Assembly (NCBI RefSeq): GCF_002914525.1
Contig: NZ_LODW01000047.1
Span: 62,001 to 126,000 of the forward strand
Source: Rhizobium hidalgonense
GTDB lineage: Bacteria; Pseudomonadota; Alphaproteobacteria; Rhizobiales; Rhizobiaceae
Reading direction: 5' to 3'
DNA: 64,000 nucleotides
Part shown: positions 46,102-54,398 of the stretch, in pieces
Numbering within the stretch: position 1 is the stretch's first letter
How the letters are laid out: every line of letters starts with the position of its first letter
Notes under the pieces: generated by a model
Seen by the model: the letters and a program-made list of their open reading frames with translations, nothing else
The model's database searches: none
Told to the model about the DNA's origin: nothing
Program-made: the position numbers and the translations under genes

Positions 46102-46322
46102 GCGACATCGACAGGGCGGCGCTGACGAATGCGGCGCTGATGTATGTCCATTATTGCGAGCGCGAGGGATGCCAGGGGTGGGGCAGTTGGGGTAACACCC
46201 CTTCCCCGGCTGTCGCGACCCGCTGGTGGTGCTTTGAGCATTTTCCGCATAAGTCAAATGAACAAGAACAGGCGCTCAAACGGAAGCTTGAGGCAGCCGA
46301 GCGTGGGGATATGGCTCAATGA
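46098..46322 (+). CDS. Small putative zinc-binding protein
   Basis: A 74-residue protein starting at GTG, overlapping the previous stop codon, with AGGAGG just upstream. It contains CEREGCQGWGSWG and WWCFEHF, so Cys/Cys and Cys/His pairs could bind zinc. Co-transcription with the nuclease gene is indicated by a four-base overlap. Function unknown. Confidence 0.6.
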   Translation: MSDIDRAALTNAALMYVHYCEREGCQGWGSWGNTPSPAVATRWWCFEHFPHKSNEQEQALKRKLEAAERGDMAQ

Positions 46323-46693
46323 TTGCTGGTCTGATTGTCTGCGCATCGTTGACTGTCGTTGACGGTGATACCGTGAAATGCGATGGGCAGAACATGCGGT
46401 TGCTGGGAGAGGGTGTTCCGTTCGTGTCGGGCATCGACACGCCTGAGATCGGATCCCATGCGAAATGCATCACGGAACGGAGGCTGGCGCTGATCGCCAA
46501 GGGCCGGCTGAAAGAGCTACTGGCCGAGAAGGGTTTGCGGGTGATGTTCAGCGGCGCGGTGGACAAGACACAAACGCATCGGCCTCTCGTCAACATCTAT
46601 CGAACGAATGGCGAAGAGATAGGGAAGAAACTGCTGAGGGAAGGCTTCGCGCGGACCTGGAGCCCGAGGCAACGGAATGACTGGTGCGATTAG
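46319..46693 (+). CDS. Thermonuclease-like (SNase) protein
   Basis: This 124-residue protein resembles staphylococcal nuclease: VVDGDTVKC near the start, GIDTPEIGSHAKC, and HRPLVNIYRTNGEEIGKKLLREGFAR near the end. The family uses Asp and Arg/Glu residues plus calcium to cut nucleic acid. It is preceded by only a short hydrophobic stretch (MIAGLIVCASL), possibly a weak signal sequence. Start overlaps the previous gene by four bases (ATGA). Confidence 0.78.
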   Translation: MIAGLIVCASLTVVDGDTVKCDGQNMRLLGEGVPFVSGIDTPEIGSHAKCITERRLALIAKGRLKELLAEKGLRVMFSGAVDKTQTHRPLVNIYRTNGEEIGKKLLREGFARTWSPRQRNDWCD

Positions 46694-46829
46694 CTGGTGA
46701 GCCCGCCCTGCCCACGCGGAACGGGCGAATTCCAGCATGTTTGAATGTAGAGATAAGCATTTTGGATAGATATCCGCCGTGCCCTGACGCGGTTACAATC
46801 TTCTCTCGTCGAGGAGAAGGGAGTGAACG

Positions 46830-47156
46830 ATGAAAGCGATCACGGTTTCTGGCCTCATTATGCTAGCCTTCGCATCTGGTGCATATGCCGCAACCATGAC
46901 GGCGGAGCAGCTGAAAAGCGAGTTGGTAGGCCACCCAATCCACTGGAAGTCAAAGACACAATCGGGCGTCACAACTTATAAGCCAGACGGAACGATTGAA
47001 GCGACTGTCGACGGAGACAAGGCCACCTACAACGGCAAATGGAGCATCAAAGGCAACAAGATGTGCGAGAAGTTCGACAAGGAAAAATGCGCAACGATCA
47101 CTTCCCTTGGTGGGAAGAAATACTCCAAGGGGGCCGGAACGTTCACGGTGGAATAG
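46830..47156 (+). CDS. Small secreted protein (DUF995-like)
   Basis: A 108-residue protein with a signal peptide (cleavage near AYAAT) and a body with TYKPDGTIEATVDGDKATYNGKW and MCEKFDKEKCATI, resembling DUF995-type rhizobial exported proteins. Two Cys could form a disulfide. The ATG at 46830 fits the signal peptide and follows GAGAAGGGAG. Confidence 0.68.
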   Translation: MKAITVSGLIMLAFASGAYAATMTAEQLKSELVGHPIHWKSKTQSGVTTYKPDGTIEATVDGDKATYNGKWSIKGNKMCEKFDKEKCATITSLGGKKYSKGAGTFTVE

Positions 47157-47177
47157 CGCCTGTTTTGATTTTCGTCA

Positions 47178-47201
47178 CCAGGCGGCGCGTAAACCGCCTG
47201 G
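47178..47201. terminator. Hairpin between convergent genes
   Basis: CCAGGCGG and CCGCCTGG form a perfect eight-pair stem with an eight-base loop, between the convergent ends of the genes at 46830 and 47221. It could serve as a terminator, although no clear T-run follows on either strand. Confidence 0.5.
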
Positions 47202-47220
47202 CTTCTCGCGTAATGTGAGC

Positions 47221-47709
47221 TCAACCAGCGGCCTTGATGCTCGTATTGCAAAGGCTCCAATAGCCGCCGCCCTTCTGGATCCACTTCAGATCTCCAAGCG
47301 TGCCGGCGTCCTTGGCCGAATGATAGGCATCGACGCAGGTATGGAGACGAGCTTTTCCGGGCGTCTCGCTCGAATATTTCTTGTCGATTGCCTTCGGGAA
47401 CTTGACGCTCTTCGGCGCCGCGGTTGTCGCCTTTTCAGGCTCTTTGTCGGTTGTCTTTGTGACGTCCGCCTCGTCCTCCTTGTCAGCGGCAGCAGCATCC
47501 GCGCCACAGAATTTGGCGCGGAAATCGTTCCACTTCACGTCTTTGGCGGAGCCGTCAGCTTTGGCCGCCTGATATTTTGTGCCGCATTCCTTCATCGTCA
47601 GCGCGTGAGCCGGCGATGAAATGATAAAAGCAGCAACCAGCGAGCCGGCAGCGGAAAGAAGCATTTTGTGCGAGATGCGATGTGGCTTGGTCGATGCAAC
47701 GAAAACCAT
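47221..47709 (-). CDS. Secreted protein with two related Cys modules
   Basis: A 162-residue protein with a signal sequence (about 15-37) and two similar parts: TMKECGTKYQAAKADGSAKD...WNDFRAKFC and LHTCVDAYHSAKDAGTLGDLKW...LCNTSIK, separated by an acidic/Lys-rich linker. Each part has a Cys pair. No named function; the pattern resembles rhizobial exported PsiF-like modules. It is convergent with the gene at 46830. Confidence 0.68.
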   Translation of the reverse strand: MVFVASTKPHRISHKMLLSAAGSLVAAFIISSPAHALTMKECGTKYQAAKADGSAKDVKWNDFRAKFCGADAAAADKEDEADVTKTTDKEPEKATTAAPKSVKFPKAIDKKYSSETPGKARLHTCVDAYHSAKDAGTLGDLKWIQKGGGYWSLCNTSIKAAG

Positions 47710-48586
47710 GACACTCCCCTTGGTTCATTCGCCATACGAAGCAAACGGTTACACCTGCTGAATGAACCTTGGATGAACAAAGGCCCCCACGCTTCTGACG
47801 CCCCTTGCGTCCCTCCCCTCAACGCCCCAATCTTCCCGAGCCATGCGAAGGTGGGAACCGCGACGCCGCGGCGTTGTTACACTCTAGGACCGCACGACAA
47901 TCAGTCTCCTGTACGCTGCGCCCCATATGGCAGTGGTCGCGCGGTCCACCCACAACTGAATCACTTGATCTTGCGATTGGTGCGGAACTGTACCGGAACC
48001 GTCGTCTCGGACGCTGGTTAGGCGTTTGGATTGTTGGATAGCGCACGCCCTGCACTCTTCGCGATCTGGCCGCGCAGAGGCAAGTTATGGTCCCTTCCCT
48101 CTTCAACCGCTGCTGCGCGGCCCGTCTGTTCATTTTAACTTCAGCCAGTGCCTCAGAATTCGCAGCCGCTCCACCTGATGCGACTGACTGAACATCCTCA
48201 GTACGGCACCGTACCGGAACCTGGCCTGTCCCTTGTTTATTAAAGTGGTAGGAAAGCACAGTTGTTTGTTCCTCCTGTGCGATCCCCAAACTTGCCCCGC
48301 CTGGGCCTAGGTGGGGTTTTTTTCGGATAGTGGCTCAATGGAAACAGTGGTTTCCCGCACCGGAGAGCTAGCCTCGCTTTCAGGTTTACTGCCGATCGAG
48401 GGACTGTTGGCCAGTGAGTCCACGTGAGAGCGTCTGGCATGCTGAGAGGTGGTCCCCCATGGCACGTCGAAGACGAGAACCGCCTCATGGCGCCTCCTCC
48501 GCCTCCTCCACTCGCTCGCGCCTCGCTATGACGCTTCCTCTGCGATCCGGAAGGCCAGAGACCGGCGGTGCTGGTTTTGGTCGTGC
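47710..48586. other. Long gene-free stretch
   Basis: No supportable gene on either strand; the open frames have no recognisable domains. It includes a terminator at 48295. Mosaic base composition suggests an assembly of old fragments. Confidence 0.45.
48295..48323 (+). terminator. Rho-independent terminator
   Basis: CCCCGCCT at 48295-48302 pairs with AGGTGGGG at 48309-48316 (one G-T pair) and a run of seven T follows. No gene immediately upstream on the plus strand is recognised, so the gene it served may be lost. Confidence 0.65.
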
Positions 48587-49363
48587 CTAGACGAGCGAAT
48601 CCACGACGCCGCCGTCGACCCTCAGCGCTGCACCGGTCGTGGCCGACGCAAGCGGGGACGCGACGTAGACTACCATGTTGGCGACCTCGTCGACGGTTGC
48701 CGGCCGCTGAATGATGGAGGTTGGCCGATGCGTCTTGACGAAGTCGATGCCGACCTGCTCAAAGGACCGCTCGGAAGTGACATGCCCCTTGAGCATCTCT
48801 GCGGCGCCTTCGGACATGCTCGGGCCCGGCAGCACTGAGTTCACCGTCACGCCGGTGCCCGCCATGCGCTTGGCAAGACCGCGCGCGACGGCCACGTCGG
48901 CGGTCTTGCTGACCCCGTAGTAGATCATCTCGACTGGAACGTTGAAGGCGGATTCCGAGCCGAGGAAGATGAAGCGCCCCCATGACCTGGCAGCCATTTT
49001 CGGAAGATAGGCACGCGCCAGACGCACCCCCGCCATCACGTTGACCTGCCAGTAGCGATCCCAGATGGCATCGTTAGTTTCGAAAAAATCGAGGGGTTGG
49101 AAGATGCCGAGATTGCTGACGACGATGTCCGGCTCCGGCTCGGCCTCGATCAATGCTCGACAACCATCGGCATTGGCGAGGTCGAGGGCATGGCCGCGCG
49201 CCCGGCTGCCGAGGCGTGCCACTGCTGCGTCGACCTTCTCTCTCGTGCGACCCTTGATGATCACCTCGGCGCCTGCGCTGTGAAGTCCGTGGGCAATGGC
49301 GAATCCGATGCCCTCGGTGGAGCCGGTAACAAGGGCGACTTTGCCTGAAAGATCGATGTTCAA
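48587..49363 (-). CDS. Short-chain dehydrogenase/reductase
   Basis: This 258-residue classical SDR has TGSTEGIG for the cofactor near the N-terminus, SNLG in the core and the catalytic YYGVSK, with Ser in LGSESA. I chose the TTG at 49363 since AGGAG lies seven bases before it; the longer GTG start at 49399 would add 12 residues. It follows the NmrA-like gene on the same strand, so both are probably controlled by the MarR regulator upstream. Confidence 0.85.
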   Translation of the reverse strand: MNIDLSGKVALVTGSTEGIGFAIAHGLHSAGAEVIIKGRTREKVDAAVARLGSRARGHALDLANADGCRALIEAEPEPDIVVSNLGIFQPLDFFETNDAIWDRYWQVNVMAGVRLARAYLPKMAARSWGRFIFLGSESAFNVPVEMIYYGVSKTADVAVARGLAKRMAGTGVTVNSVLPGPSMSEGAAEMLKGHVTSERSFEQVGIDFVKTHRPTSIIQRPATVDEVANMVVYVASPLASATTGAALRVDGGVVDSLV

Positions 49364-49432
49364 TTTTCTTCTCCTGGAGGATTGATTGTCGTTCGGCACC
49401 GCAGGACGGAGCCGGTATCCGGCAGAGAAATC

Positions 49433-50329
49433 TCACGCCGCCGCGTCGAGACTGTCGAAAGCGGCCCGGTGCGAAGCCACGAAGTCCTGCACGATCATCG
49501 GCGGCACGCCGGTCACCTCGGCGATGATCTTGTCGGCGCCGGAAAAGATGCCGTTCTGGTAGTCGACCGCGATCGCGCAGAAATGCTGGATGAGAAACGC
49601 CGGAAGGCCGAACTTTTCGAGGCGGTCGCGATACTCGGGGATGGTCAGAGGCTGATAGCTGATCTTTCTGCCGAGCACCTCGCCGATGGCAGCGGCGATA
49701 CCCGGCTGGTCCAGCTCGGTCGGGCCATGGAGGGTGTAGGTCTTGCCGATATGTCCGACCGGATCCGCCAGGAACGCGGCGATCAGGCGTGCCTGATCCT
49801 CGGCCGCAATCGGGGCATGGCGCCCGGCACCATAGGGCAAGTCGATGATGCTCTGCTCGACGATGGTCTTGCGCGCGAACGGATAGAGCAGCCATTGCGA
49901 GAAGAAGGTCGGCCGCAGATGCACGGTCGGAACGCCCGACCAGTCAAAGACCCGCTCGGCGATCCAGTGATCGCGCGCCGCGTGGCTCTTGGAATCTTCA
50001 CGAGCCGAAATTTGCGACATGTTGATCACGGCCTTGAGCCCGGCGCGTTTGGCCGCATCGGCGAAGTATGCTGTCGTCTGGATGATGCCAGGGAGCACCG
50101 GGTAGCAGAAATAGGCGGCGGTGGTGCCTTCCACTGCCTGGATCGCATCGTCGTGCTCGAAGAGATCGCCGACAACGACCTCCGCGCCTTCCCGCCGCAG
50201 TGCCTCGGCGCGCGCGTCCTCCTTGTGAACTAGCGCCCTTACGGAGTGGCCCTTTTCGAGAAGGCGTTGGACTGTGTAGCGACCGGTCTCGCCCGTTGCG
50301 CCGGTGACCAGGAATTTTTCGGTAGTCAT
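49433..50329 (-). CDS. NmrA-like NAD(P)-binding reductase
   Basis: A 298-residue atypical SDR with TGATGETG near residues 9-16 and the family pattern VVVGDLFEHDDAIQAVEGTTAAYFCYPV, as in azoreductase/quinone reductase or NmrA-like proteins. It lies 68 bases after the MarR gene, and a MarR-type operator is in the gap. It may detoxify a quinone or electrophile sensed by that regulator. It resembles the gene at 4196 in type. Confidence 0.82.
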   Translation of the reverse strand: MTTEKFLVTGATGETGRYTVQRLLEKGHSVRALVHKEDARAEALRREGAEVVVGDLFEHDDAIQAVEGTTAAYFCYPVLPGIIQTTAYFADAAKRAGLKAVINMSQISAREDSKSHAARDHWIAERVFDWSGVPTVHLRPTFFSQWLLYPFARKTIVEQSIIDLPYGAGRHAPIAAEDQARLIAAFLADPVGHIGKTYTLHGPTELDQPGIAAAIGEVLGRKISYQPLTIPEYRDRLEKFGLPAFLIQHFCAIAVDYQNGIFSGADKIIAEVTGVPPMIVQDFVASHRAAFDSLDAAA

Positions 50330-50363
50330 CTTTTATCTCCGTGTGGATGCTTGCATTAATTTA

Positions 50364-50377
50364 TGTGTAATTGCACA
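50364..50377. promoter_or_regulatory. MarR-type operator, reductase promoter
   Basis: TGTGTAATTGCACA, 14 bases, one mismatch from a perfect palindrome, 34 bases upstream of the reductase ATG. It is nearly identical to the palindrome at 50838-50851 upstream of the MarR gene, so both probably bind that regulator. Confidence 0.72.
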
Positions 50378-50397
50378 GTTATGGTCAAAAAAAGGGG

Positions 50398-50823
50398 CTA
50401 CTCCCCCAGGTTCAGTTCGAGGATCTCGTTGCGGATTCGAACGGCCCGATCCTTCCCGACGTCCTGTTCGAACGCGGCTTGGGCACTCTTCCAGAGAGGA
50501 ACGGCCTCAGCCACTTTTTCCAGGCCGGAACGGGAAAGCGCCACGTCGAAAGAGCGGCCGCTTTCTGGCCTTCCGGCGACAACCCAGCCGGCAGCCTGCA
50601 GCGGCTTCAGTGCGCGAACAAGGGTCGTCCGCTCCATGATCAACATCTCCGCCAGTTTGGTGATCTTCAGCGTGTCGTAGGCCTCGAGCAGCGACAGGAT
50701 CGAGAACTGCGAGACGGACAAACCCGCTGGGGCCAGATGTGTGTCGTAAAGACGGCTTAGGTACCGCGCGTTCTGGCGGGCAGCGAGGGCATAGCAGAGA
50801 TGAGGACCATTGGGCATCGTCAT
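50398..50823 (-). CDS. MarR family transcriptional regulator
   Basis: This 141-residue regulator has the MarR winged helix with LKITKLAEMLIMERTTLVRALKPLQAAGWVV (about residues 53-83), and terminal dimerisation helices. It should repress its own gene and the NmrA/SDR pair downstream through the palindromes at 50838 and 50364, and be released by a phenolic or electrophilic ligand. It starts at ATG 50823. Confidence 0.88.
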   Translation of the reverse strand: MTMPNGPHLCYALAARQNARYLSRLYDTHLAPAGLSVSQFSILSLLEAYDTLKITKLAEMLIMERTTLVRALKPLQAAGWVVAGRPESGRSFDVALSRSGLEKVAEAVPLWKSAQAAFEQDVGKDRAVRIRNEILELNLGE

Positions 50824-50837
50824 GTGGCTTTCTTAAA

Positions 50838-50851
50838 TGTGCAATTGCACA
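50838..50851. promoter_or_regulatory. MarR-type operator, regulator promoter
   Basis: TGTGCAATTGCACA is a perfect 14-base palindrome 15 bases upstream of the MarR start codon. With the copy at 50364 it defines a local regulon of the MarR gene and the two reductase genes. Confidence 0.75.
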
Positions 50852-50953
50852 GTGTCAAGCCCCGCCGTAGCTTTCCGTCCTACTTTTGGACTCTTCAGGT
50901 CCGAAGATGGGGACTGGCCGCGACCGGCCCCCACCTCCAAATGATGCACCGCG

Positions 50954-51919
50954 TTAGCCGCGAAGGAATGCCAGCAGATCGGCGTTCAACCGGTCCTTGT
51001 CGACATGCAGCAGCCCGTGGGAACCGCCCTCGTAGACCACCAGCTTTGCCTGCGGGATAAGCTTGGCGGTCAGCTTCGCAGAGATCTCGAGCGGGACGAT
51101 CTGATCGTCGCTGCCATGCACCACCAGCGCGGGGACCGTGATCTGTTTGAGGTCGCCCCGGAAGTCCGTCTCCGAGAAAGCGCCAAGCGCATGGTAGGCC
51201 GCAAGAAAGCCGGTCGCCTGCCCCTGCCGCCAATAGTTCTGCCGCAAACCTTCCGAGACCTTCGCACCCGGCCGGTTGAAGCTGTAGTACGGTGTGGTGA
51301 CGTCGAGATTCCATTGCGAGCGGTCAGCCCGAACGGCCGCGCGGAAGCTGTCAAACAGCTCCTTCGGTGCACCGGCCGGATTTGTCGGCGTCTTCAGCAG
51401 AAACGGTGTCACCGCGGAAACGAAGGCGACCTTGGCGACGCGGCTCTGGCCGTGACGAGCGACGTAACGGGCAACCTCGCCGCCGCCCATGGAATGGCCG
51501 ACGAACGTCGCCTGCCGCAGATCGAGCGCATTGACCAGTTGCGCAAGATCATCGGCGAAGGTGTCGTAGTCGTAACCCTTTGCGGGCTGGCTCGACCGCC
51601 CCAAGCCACGACGGTCATGGGCGATGACGCGATAGCCGTTCTGTAGCAGGAAGAACATCTGGTCCTCCCAGGCGTCGGAGGACAGAGGGTAGCCGTGGCT
51701 GAAAACGACGGCGGGACCCGAGCCCCAATCCTTGTAGTAGAGGCTGGTACCGTCCTTCATGGTCAGCCGGTCCTCTGTCGGCTTGCCGGTATTTGCCGGC
51801 GTCGGTGTTTTTGCATCGGCTGCGTTGACGCTAACAGCGGCAAGACCAACGCCGGCGGCGGCAACCCCCTTGAGCAGGTTGCGCCTGGAAGCGCCATTGG
51901 GTGTTGAGATCGTAGCCAT
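50954..51919 (-). CDS. Secreted alpha/beta-hydrolase with Tat signal
   Basis: This 321-residue protein starts with a twin-arginine signal (ASRRNLLKGVAAAGVGLAAV) and has the hydrolase elements GHSMGG, GSDDQIVP and a late SHGLLHVD. It resembles non-haem chloroperoxidase/esterase-type alpha/beta-hydrolases and should be folded before export. The ATG at 51919 follows GGAG and puts the Tat motif at the N-terminus; the longer reading does not. The substrate is unknown. Confidence 0.85.
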   Translation of the reverse strand: MATISTPNGASRRNLLKGVAAAGVGLAAVSVNAADAKTPTPANTGKPTEDRLTMKDGTSLYYKDWGSGPAVVFSHGYPLSSDAWEDQMFFLLQNGYRVIAHDRRGLGRSSQPAKGYDYDTFADDLAQLVNALDLRQATFVGHSMGGGEVARYVARHGQSRVAKVAFVSAVTPFLLKTPTNPAGAPKELFDSFRAAVRADRSQWNLDVTTPYYSFNRPGAKVSEGLRQNYWRQGQATGFLAAYHALGAFSETDFRGDLKQITVPALVVHGSDDQIVPLEISAKLTAKLIPQAKLVVYEGGSHGLLHVDKDRLNADLLAFLRG

Positions 51920-52025
51920 AGTGAACTCCATGCGAAAGGAAGTCGCTTGCGACGGCGAGATTGGAGGATGGGGGCGGAGCGAAGAACCGCTCTGCCTCGG
52001 TGCAGGCGCGGATAACCTCGTGTGA

Positions 52026-52712
52026 TCAGAACCCGAGCCGGCGCAGATCCTCAGTGACGAACGTCTGGCCGCTGCGGTTCTTGACGCTCGGCAGCTCGGA
52101 GACTTTCGCGCGCCAGGCGGTGAGCGCGGAATAATCCTCCGGCACGGCGATGCCGGCGGCATCGGCGAACATCAGCCCGGCAAACACGGTGATATCGGCC
52201 ATCGAGAACGCATCGCCAGCGACATAGGGATGGCTCCGAGACACCGTGTCGAAATACTTCATGCCGCCAAGAGCTCGATCGCGCTGGCGGTTGCCCCAAT
52301 CCCGCCGGCCGGCCCATTCAGGGCTCTTGAACACTTGAAGGGCGGCCCCAAGACCAGGCGTCGCGTAATGGAAGTAGTCGCCGACCGCATCGAGAAGCTC
52401 GGTTTCAGCCCGCTTCTGCATCATGTGGATAAGAGCCTTCTCCTTCGGTGTCTTGCCGGTAAGCTTCGGATCGCCGTCGAGATTGTCGAGATATTCGGTG
52501 ATGGCGGTTGCCTCGGCGATATACGTGCCATCGTCAAGCTGCAGGACCGGCAGCACGCCGGACGGGTTCTTTTCAAGAAAGGCCGGCTGCTTGTGTTCGG
52601 CGGCGATGAGGTCGACGGAGACGAACTCGACCTGCGGCTCCAGCCCTTTCTCGGCGAGGACGATGCGGATACGAGCCGGATTGGGAAAGCCGGGGCGATC
52701 GAAGATTTTCAT
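52026..52712 (-). CDS. Glutathione S-transferase
   Basis: A 228-residue protein with a thioredoxin-fold N-terminal domain (KIFDRPGFPNPARIRIVL, cis-proline motif in SGVLPVLQLDDG, EATAITEYLD) and the all-helical GST C-terminal domain (HPYVAGDAFSMADITVFAGL). It should conjugate glutathione to electrophiles or act as a reductase. It is divergent from a TetR gene, with two CTATC-N4-GATAG operators between them, so that regulator probably controls it. Confidence 0.88.
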   Translation of the reverse strand: MKIFDRPGFPNPARIRIVLAEKGLEPQVEFVSVDLIAAEHKQPAFLEKNPSGVLPVLQLDDGTYIAEATAITEYLDNLDGDPKLTGKTPKEKALIHMMQKRAETELLDAVGDYFHYATPGLGAALQVFKSPEWAGRRDWGNRQRDRALGGMKYFDTVSRSHPYVAGDAFSMADITVFAGLMFADAAGIAVPEDYSALTAWRAKVSELPSVKNRSGQTFVTEDLRRLGF

Positions 52713-52732
52713 AACGCGGTTCCTTTAACTGT

Positions 52733-52746
52733 CTATCGATAGATAG
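52733..52746. promoter_or_regulatory. TetR-type operator, copy 1
   Basis: CTATC, four bases, GATAG: a palindromic site 20 bases upstream of the GST start codon. It matches the site at 52795-52808. Confidence 0.7.
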
Positions 52747-52794
52747 ATAACGCTTTGCCGTTTATCCCTTCCCTTTTCCAACGTCAACAACTAT

Positions 52795-52808
52795 CTATCG
52801 AGTGATAG
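52795..52808. promoter_or_regulatory. TetR-type operator, copy 2
   Basis: CTATC, four bases, GATAG, 13 bases before the TetR start codon and 62 bp from the first copy. The two sites let one regulator control both the GST gene and itself. Confidence 0.7.
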
Positions 52809-52821
52809 GTATGGAACGGCG

Positions 52822-53394
52822 ATGGCTAGAACCAAAACGGATATGCATGAGGCGCTGATGGCCGCCGCAAAGGCGACGGTGCAGGCGCGTGGCTACAATG
52901 CGCTCAGCTTTCGCGAGCTGGCAAAAGAGGTCGGGATCAAAAGCGCCAGCGTGCACTACCATTTTCCCACCAAAGGCGATCTTGGGGCTGCGCTCGCACG
53001 CCGTTATACCGAAGATGGGGCAACCTATCTGGCCGAGCTGCTGGCGACGTCGAAGGACGCGGCGTGGTGCATGGATCGCTACACCGAGATCTTCCGCTCC
53101 GCATTGGCCAACGACAATCGCATGTGCCTGTGCGGAATTATGAGTGCAGAGTTCGATGATCTTCCGATCGAGGTTCGGACCGAAGTCGACAAGTTTGCCG
53201 AGACGAACGTTGGCTGGATCACGCGAGTCTTGGCGCGGGCCAAGCCTGCGGCGAGTGAGCAACAATTGCAGGAGCACGCGATGGCAATCTTCGCCGCCAT
53301 CGAAGGTGCCCAGCTGGTCGCCCGCGGCTGCCAGGATATTGCCATTTACGACGGAACGATCCGCGCTTATCGGAGCACGGGCCTCATCCCGTGA
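52822..53394 (+). CDS. TetR family regulator
   Basis: This 190-residue regulator has a TetR helix-turn-helix (LSFRELAKEVGIKSASVHYHFPTKGDLGAALARRY, about residues 29-63) and a helical C-terminal ligand domain. It is divergent from the GST gene, and both promoters carry CTATC-N4-GATAG sites, so it is expected to repress both. The inducer is unknown, probably an electrophile or aromatic compound. Confidence 0.88.
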   Translation: MARTKTDMHEALMAAAKATVQARGYNALSFRELAKEVGIKSASVHYHFPTKGDLGAALARRYTEDGATYLAELLATSKDAAWCMDRYTEIFRSALANDNRMCLCGIMSAEFDDLPIEVRTEVDKFAETNVGWITRVLARAKPAASEQQLQEHAMAIFAAIEGAQLVARGCQDIAIYDGTIRAYRSTGLIP

Positions 53395-53457
53395 TGTCCA
53401 GCCGACGGCGCCAACGGCCAATGTTCGATGTGTCCGCCTGAACGGGTCGGAACCGCT

Positions 53458-53519
53458 AGTTCCGCTCGATCCATTATGCGATCTTCTTCGCCCATAACGT
53501 GAACGCCACAGCAACAAGC
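53458..53519. repeat. Dispersed 62-bp repeat, copy B
   Basis: The second copy of the repeat at 12928-12989 (about nine mismatches in 62), here between the TetR gene and an antitoxin gene. Upstream homology resumes after a gap of about ten bases. Confidence 0.6.
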
Positions 53520-53635
53520 CTGGCATTCGGCTTGGGTTAGACGGCCAAATTCCTTACTCAATCGCATTTCGCGGACTTTCAGTTATTGCAGTTAGTGGCT
53601 TTGGGCACTATATTCGTGATTCAGGAGATATTGCC

Positions 53636-54082
53636 ATGGCAAGCCAAATCGTTCACTTCGCCGGACTGTCGGATCGCGATCGCAAAGCAGCCTCGCCTCT
53701 GCCGAAACTGGGCGCGGGCGACAGGTTGGAACTTCATGTTCGTCATGAAGGCGGGAAGGAACAGACGCTCTCGATACCGCCCTCGGCCGCCGCGGCAGTT
53801 GAGGCGCTTTTGGCGCACATGCTGCGCGGCGAACGTGTTGCCGTGCTGGCCGAAGACCAAGAACTGAGCCCGACCGAGGCGGCGGCCGTTCTCGGCATTT
53901 CTCGTCCACTCGTCGTCGTGCGCATGGACCGGGGCGAGCTGCCATTCCGTTATGTCGGCAAACACCGCCGCGCCTTGCTGAAGGACGTGCTTATACTGAA
54001 ATCGAGGCTCGACACCCGCCAGACCGCGATGGACGCTCTTGCTGAGGACACCGAGGACCTGATCCAGACCCATGGCCTCTAA
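53636..54082 (+). CDS. Antitoxin with excisionase-type DNA-binding domain
   Basis: A 148-residue protein: N-terminal region of unknown fold, then a helix-turn-helix of the excisionase/MerR-like type (SPTEAAAVLGISRPLVVVRMDRGELPFRYVGKHRRAL). Proteins of this type are often the antitoxin before a PIN-domain toxin, and a truncated PIN gene follows with an 11-base overlap. It may still autoregulate its promoter although its toxin is broken. Confidence 0.75.
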   Translation: MASQIVHFAGLSDRDRKAASPLPKLGAGDRLELHVRHEGGKEQTLSIPPSAAAAVEALLAHMLRGERVAVLAEDQELSPTEAAAVLGISRPLVVVRMDRGELPFRYVGKHRRALLKDVLILKSRLDTRQTAMDALAEDTEDLIQTHGL

Positions 54083-54398
54083 ACCGTCCGTCGCGGTCTA
54101 TGATGCCTGCGTCCTCTATCCCTTCCACCTGCGCAACGTCCTGATCCAGTGCGCGTTCGATTGCCTCGTCGATGCGCGCTGGACCGATGACCATGACGCC
54201 GGCAGTGCAATGGAAAAGCACCATGCCCGCTCATCGACGATTGCCTCAATAACGGACCGGATCGCATCTATCCGGCTCGACAGAGCCACTTGGCAACCAG
54301 TAGACGAATGCTTGGGCAGGACTCAAGTTTTGCATTCGAACCGCAGATTTTCTATCATCCACTTACCAGCGGGACCCGGCGGACGGGCGCGCTTGTAA
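54072..54398 (+). pseudogene. Truncated PIN-domain toxin
   Basis: The first 35-40 codons are PIN-like: VAVYDACVLYPFHLRNVLIQ then DCLVDARWTDD, including the first catalytic Asp. After about residue 40 the resemblance ends and the reading runs into the antisense of the LysR gene's 3' end, so the remaining catalytic residues are missing. It ends at 54398 by chance. It is expected to be inactive. Confidence 0.7.

Noticed and set aside
47819..48289. 156-codon minus-strand frame
   Set aside because: No recognisable domain or start signal; composition does not resemble neighbouring genes.
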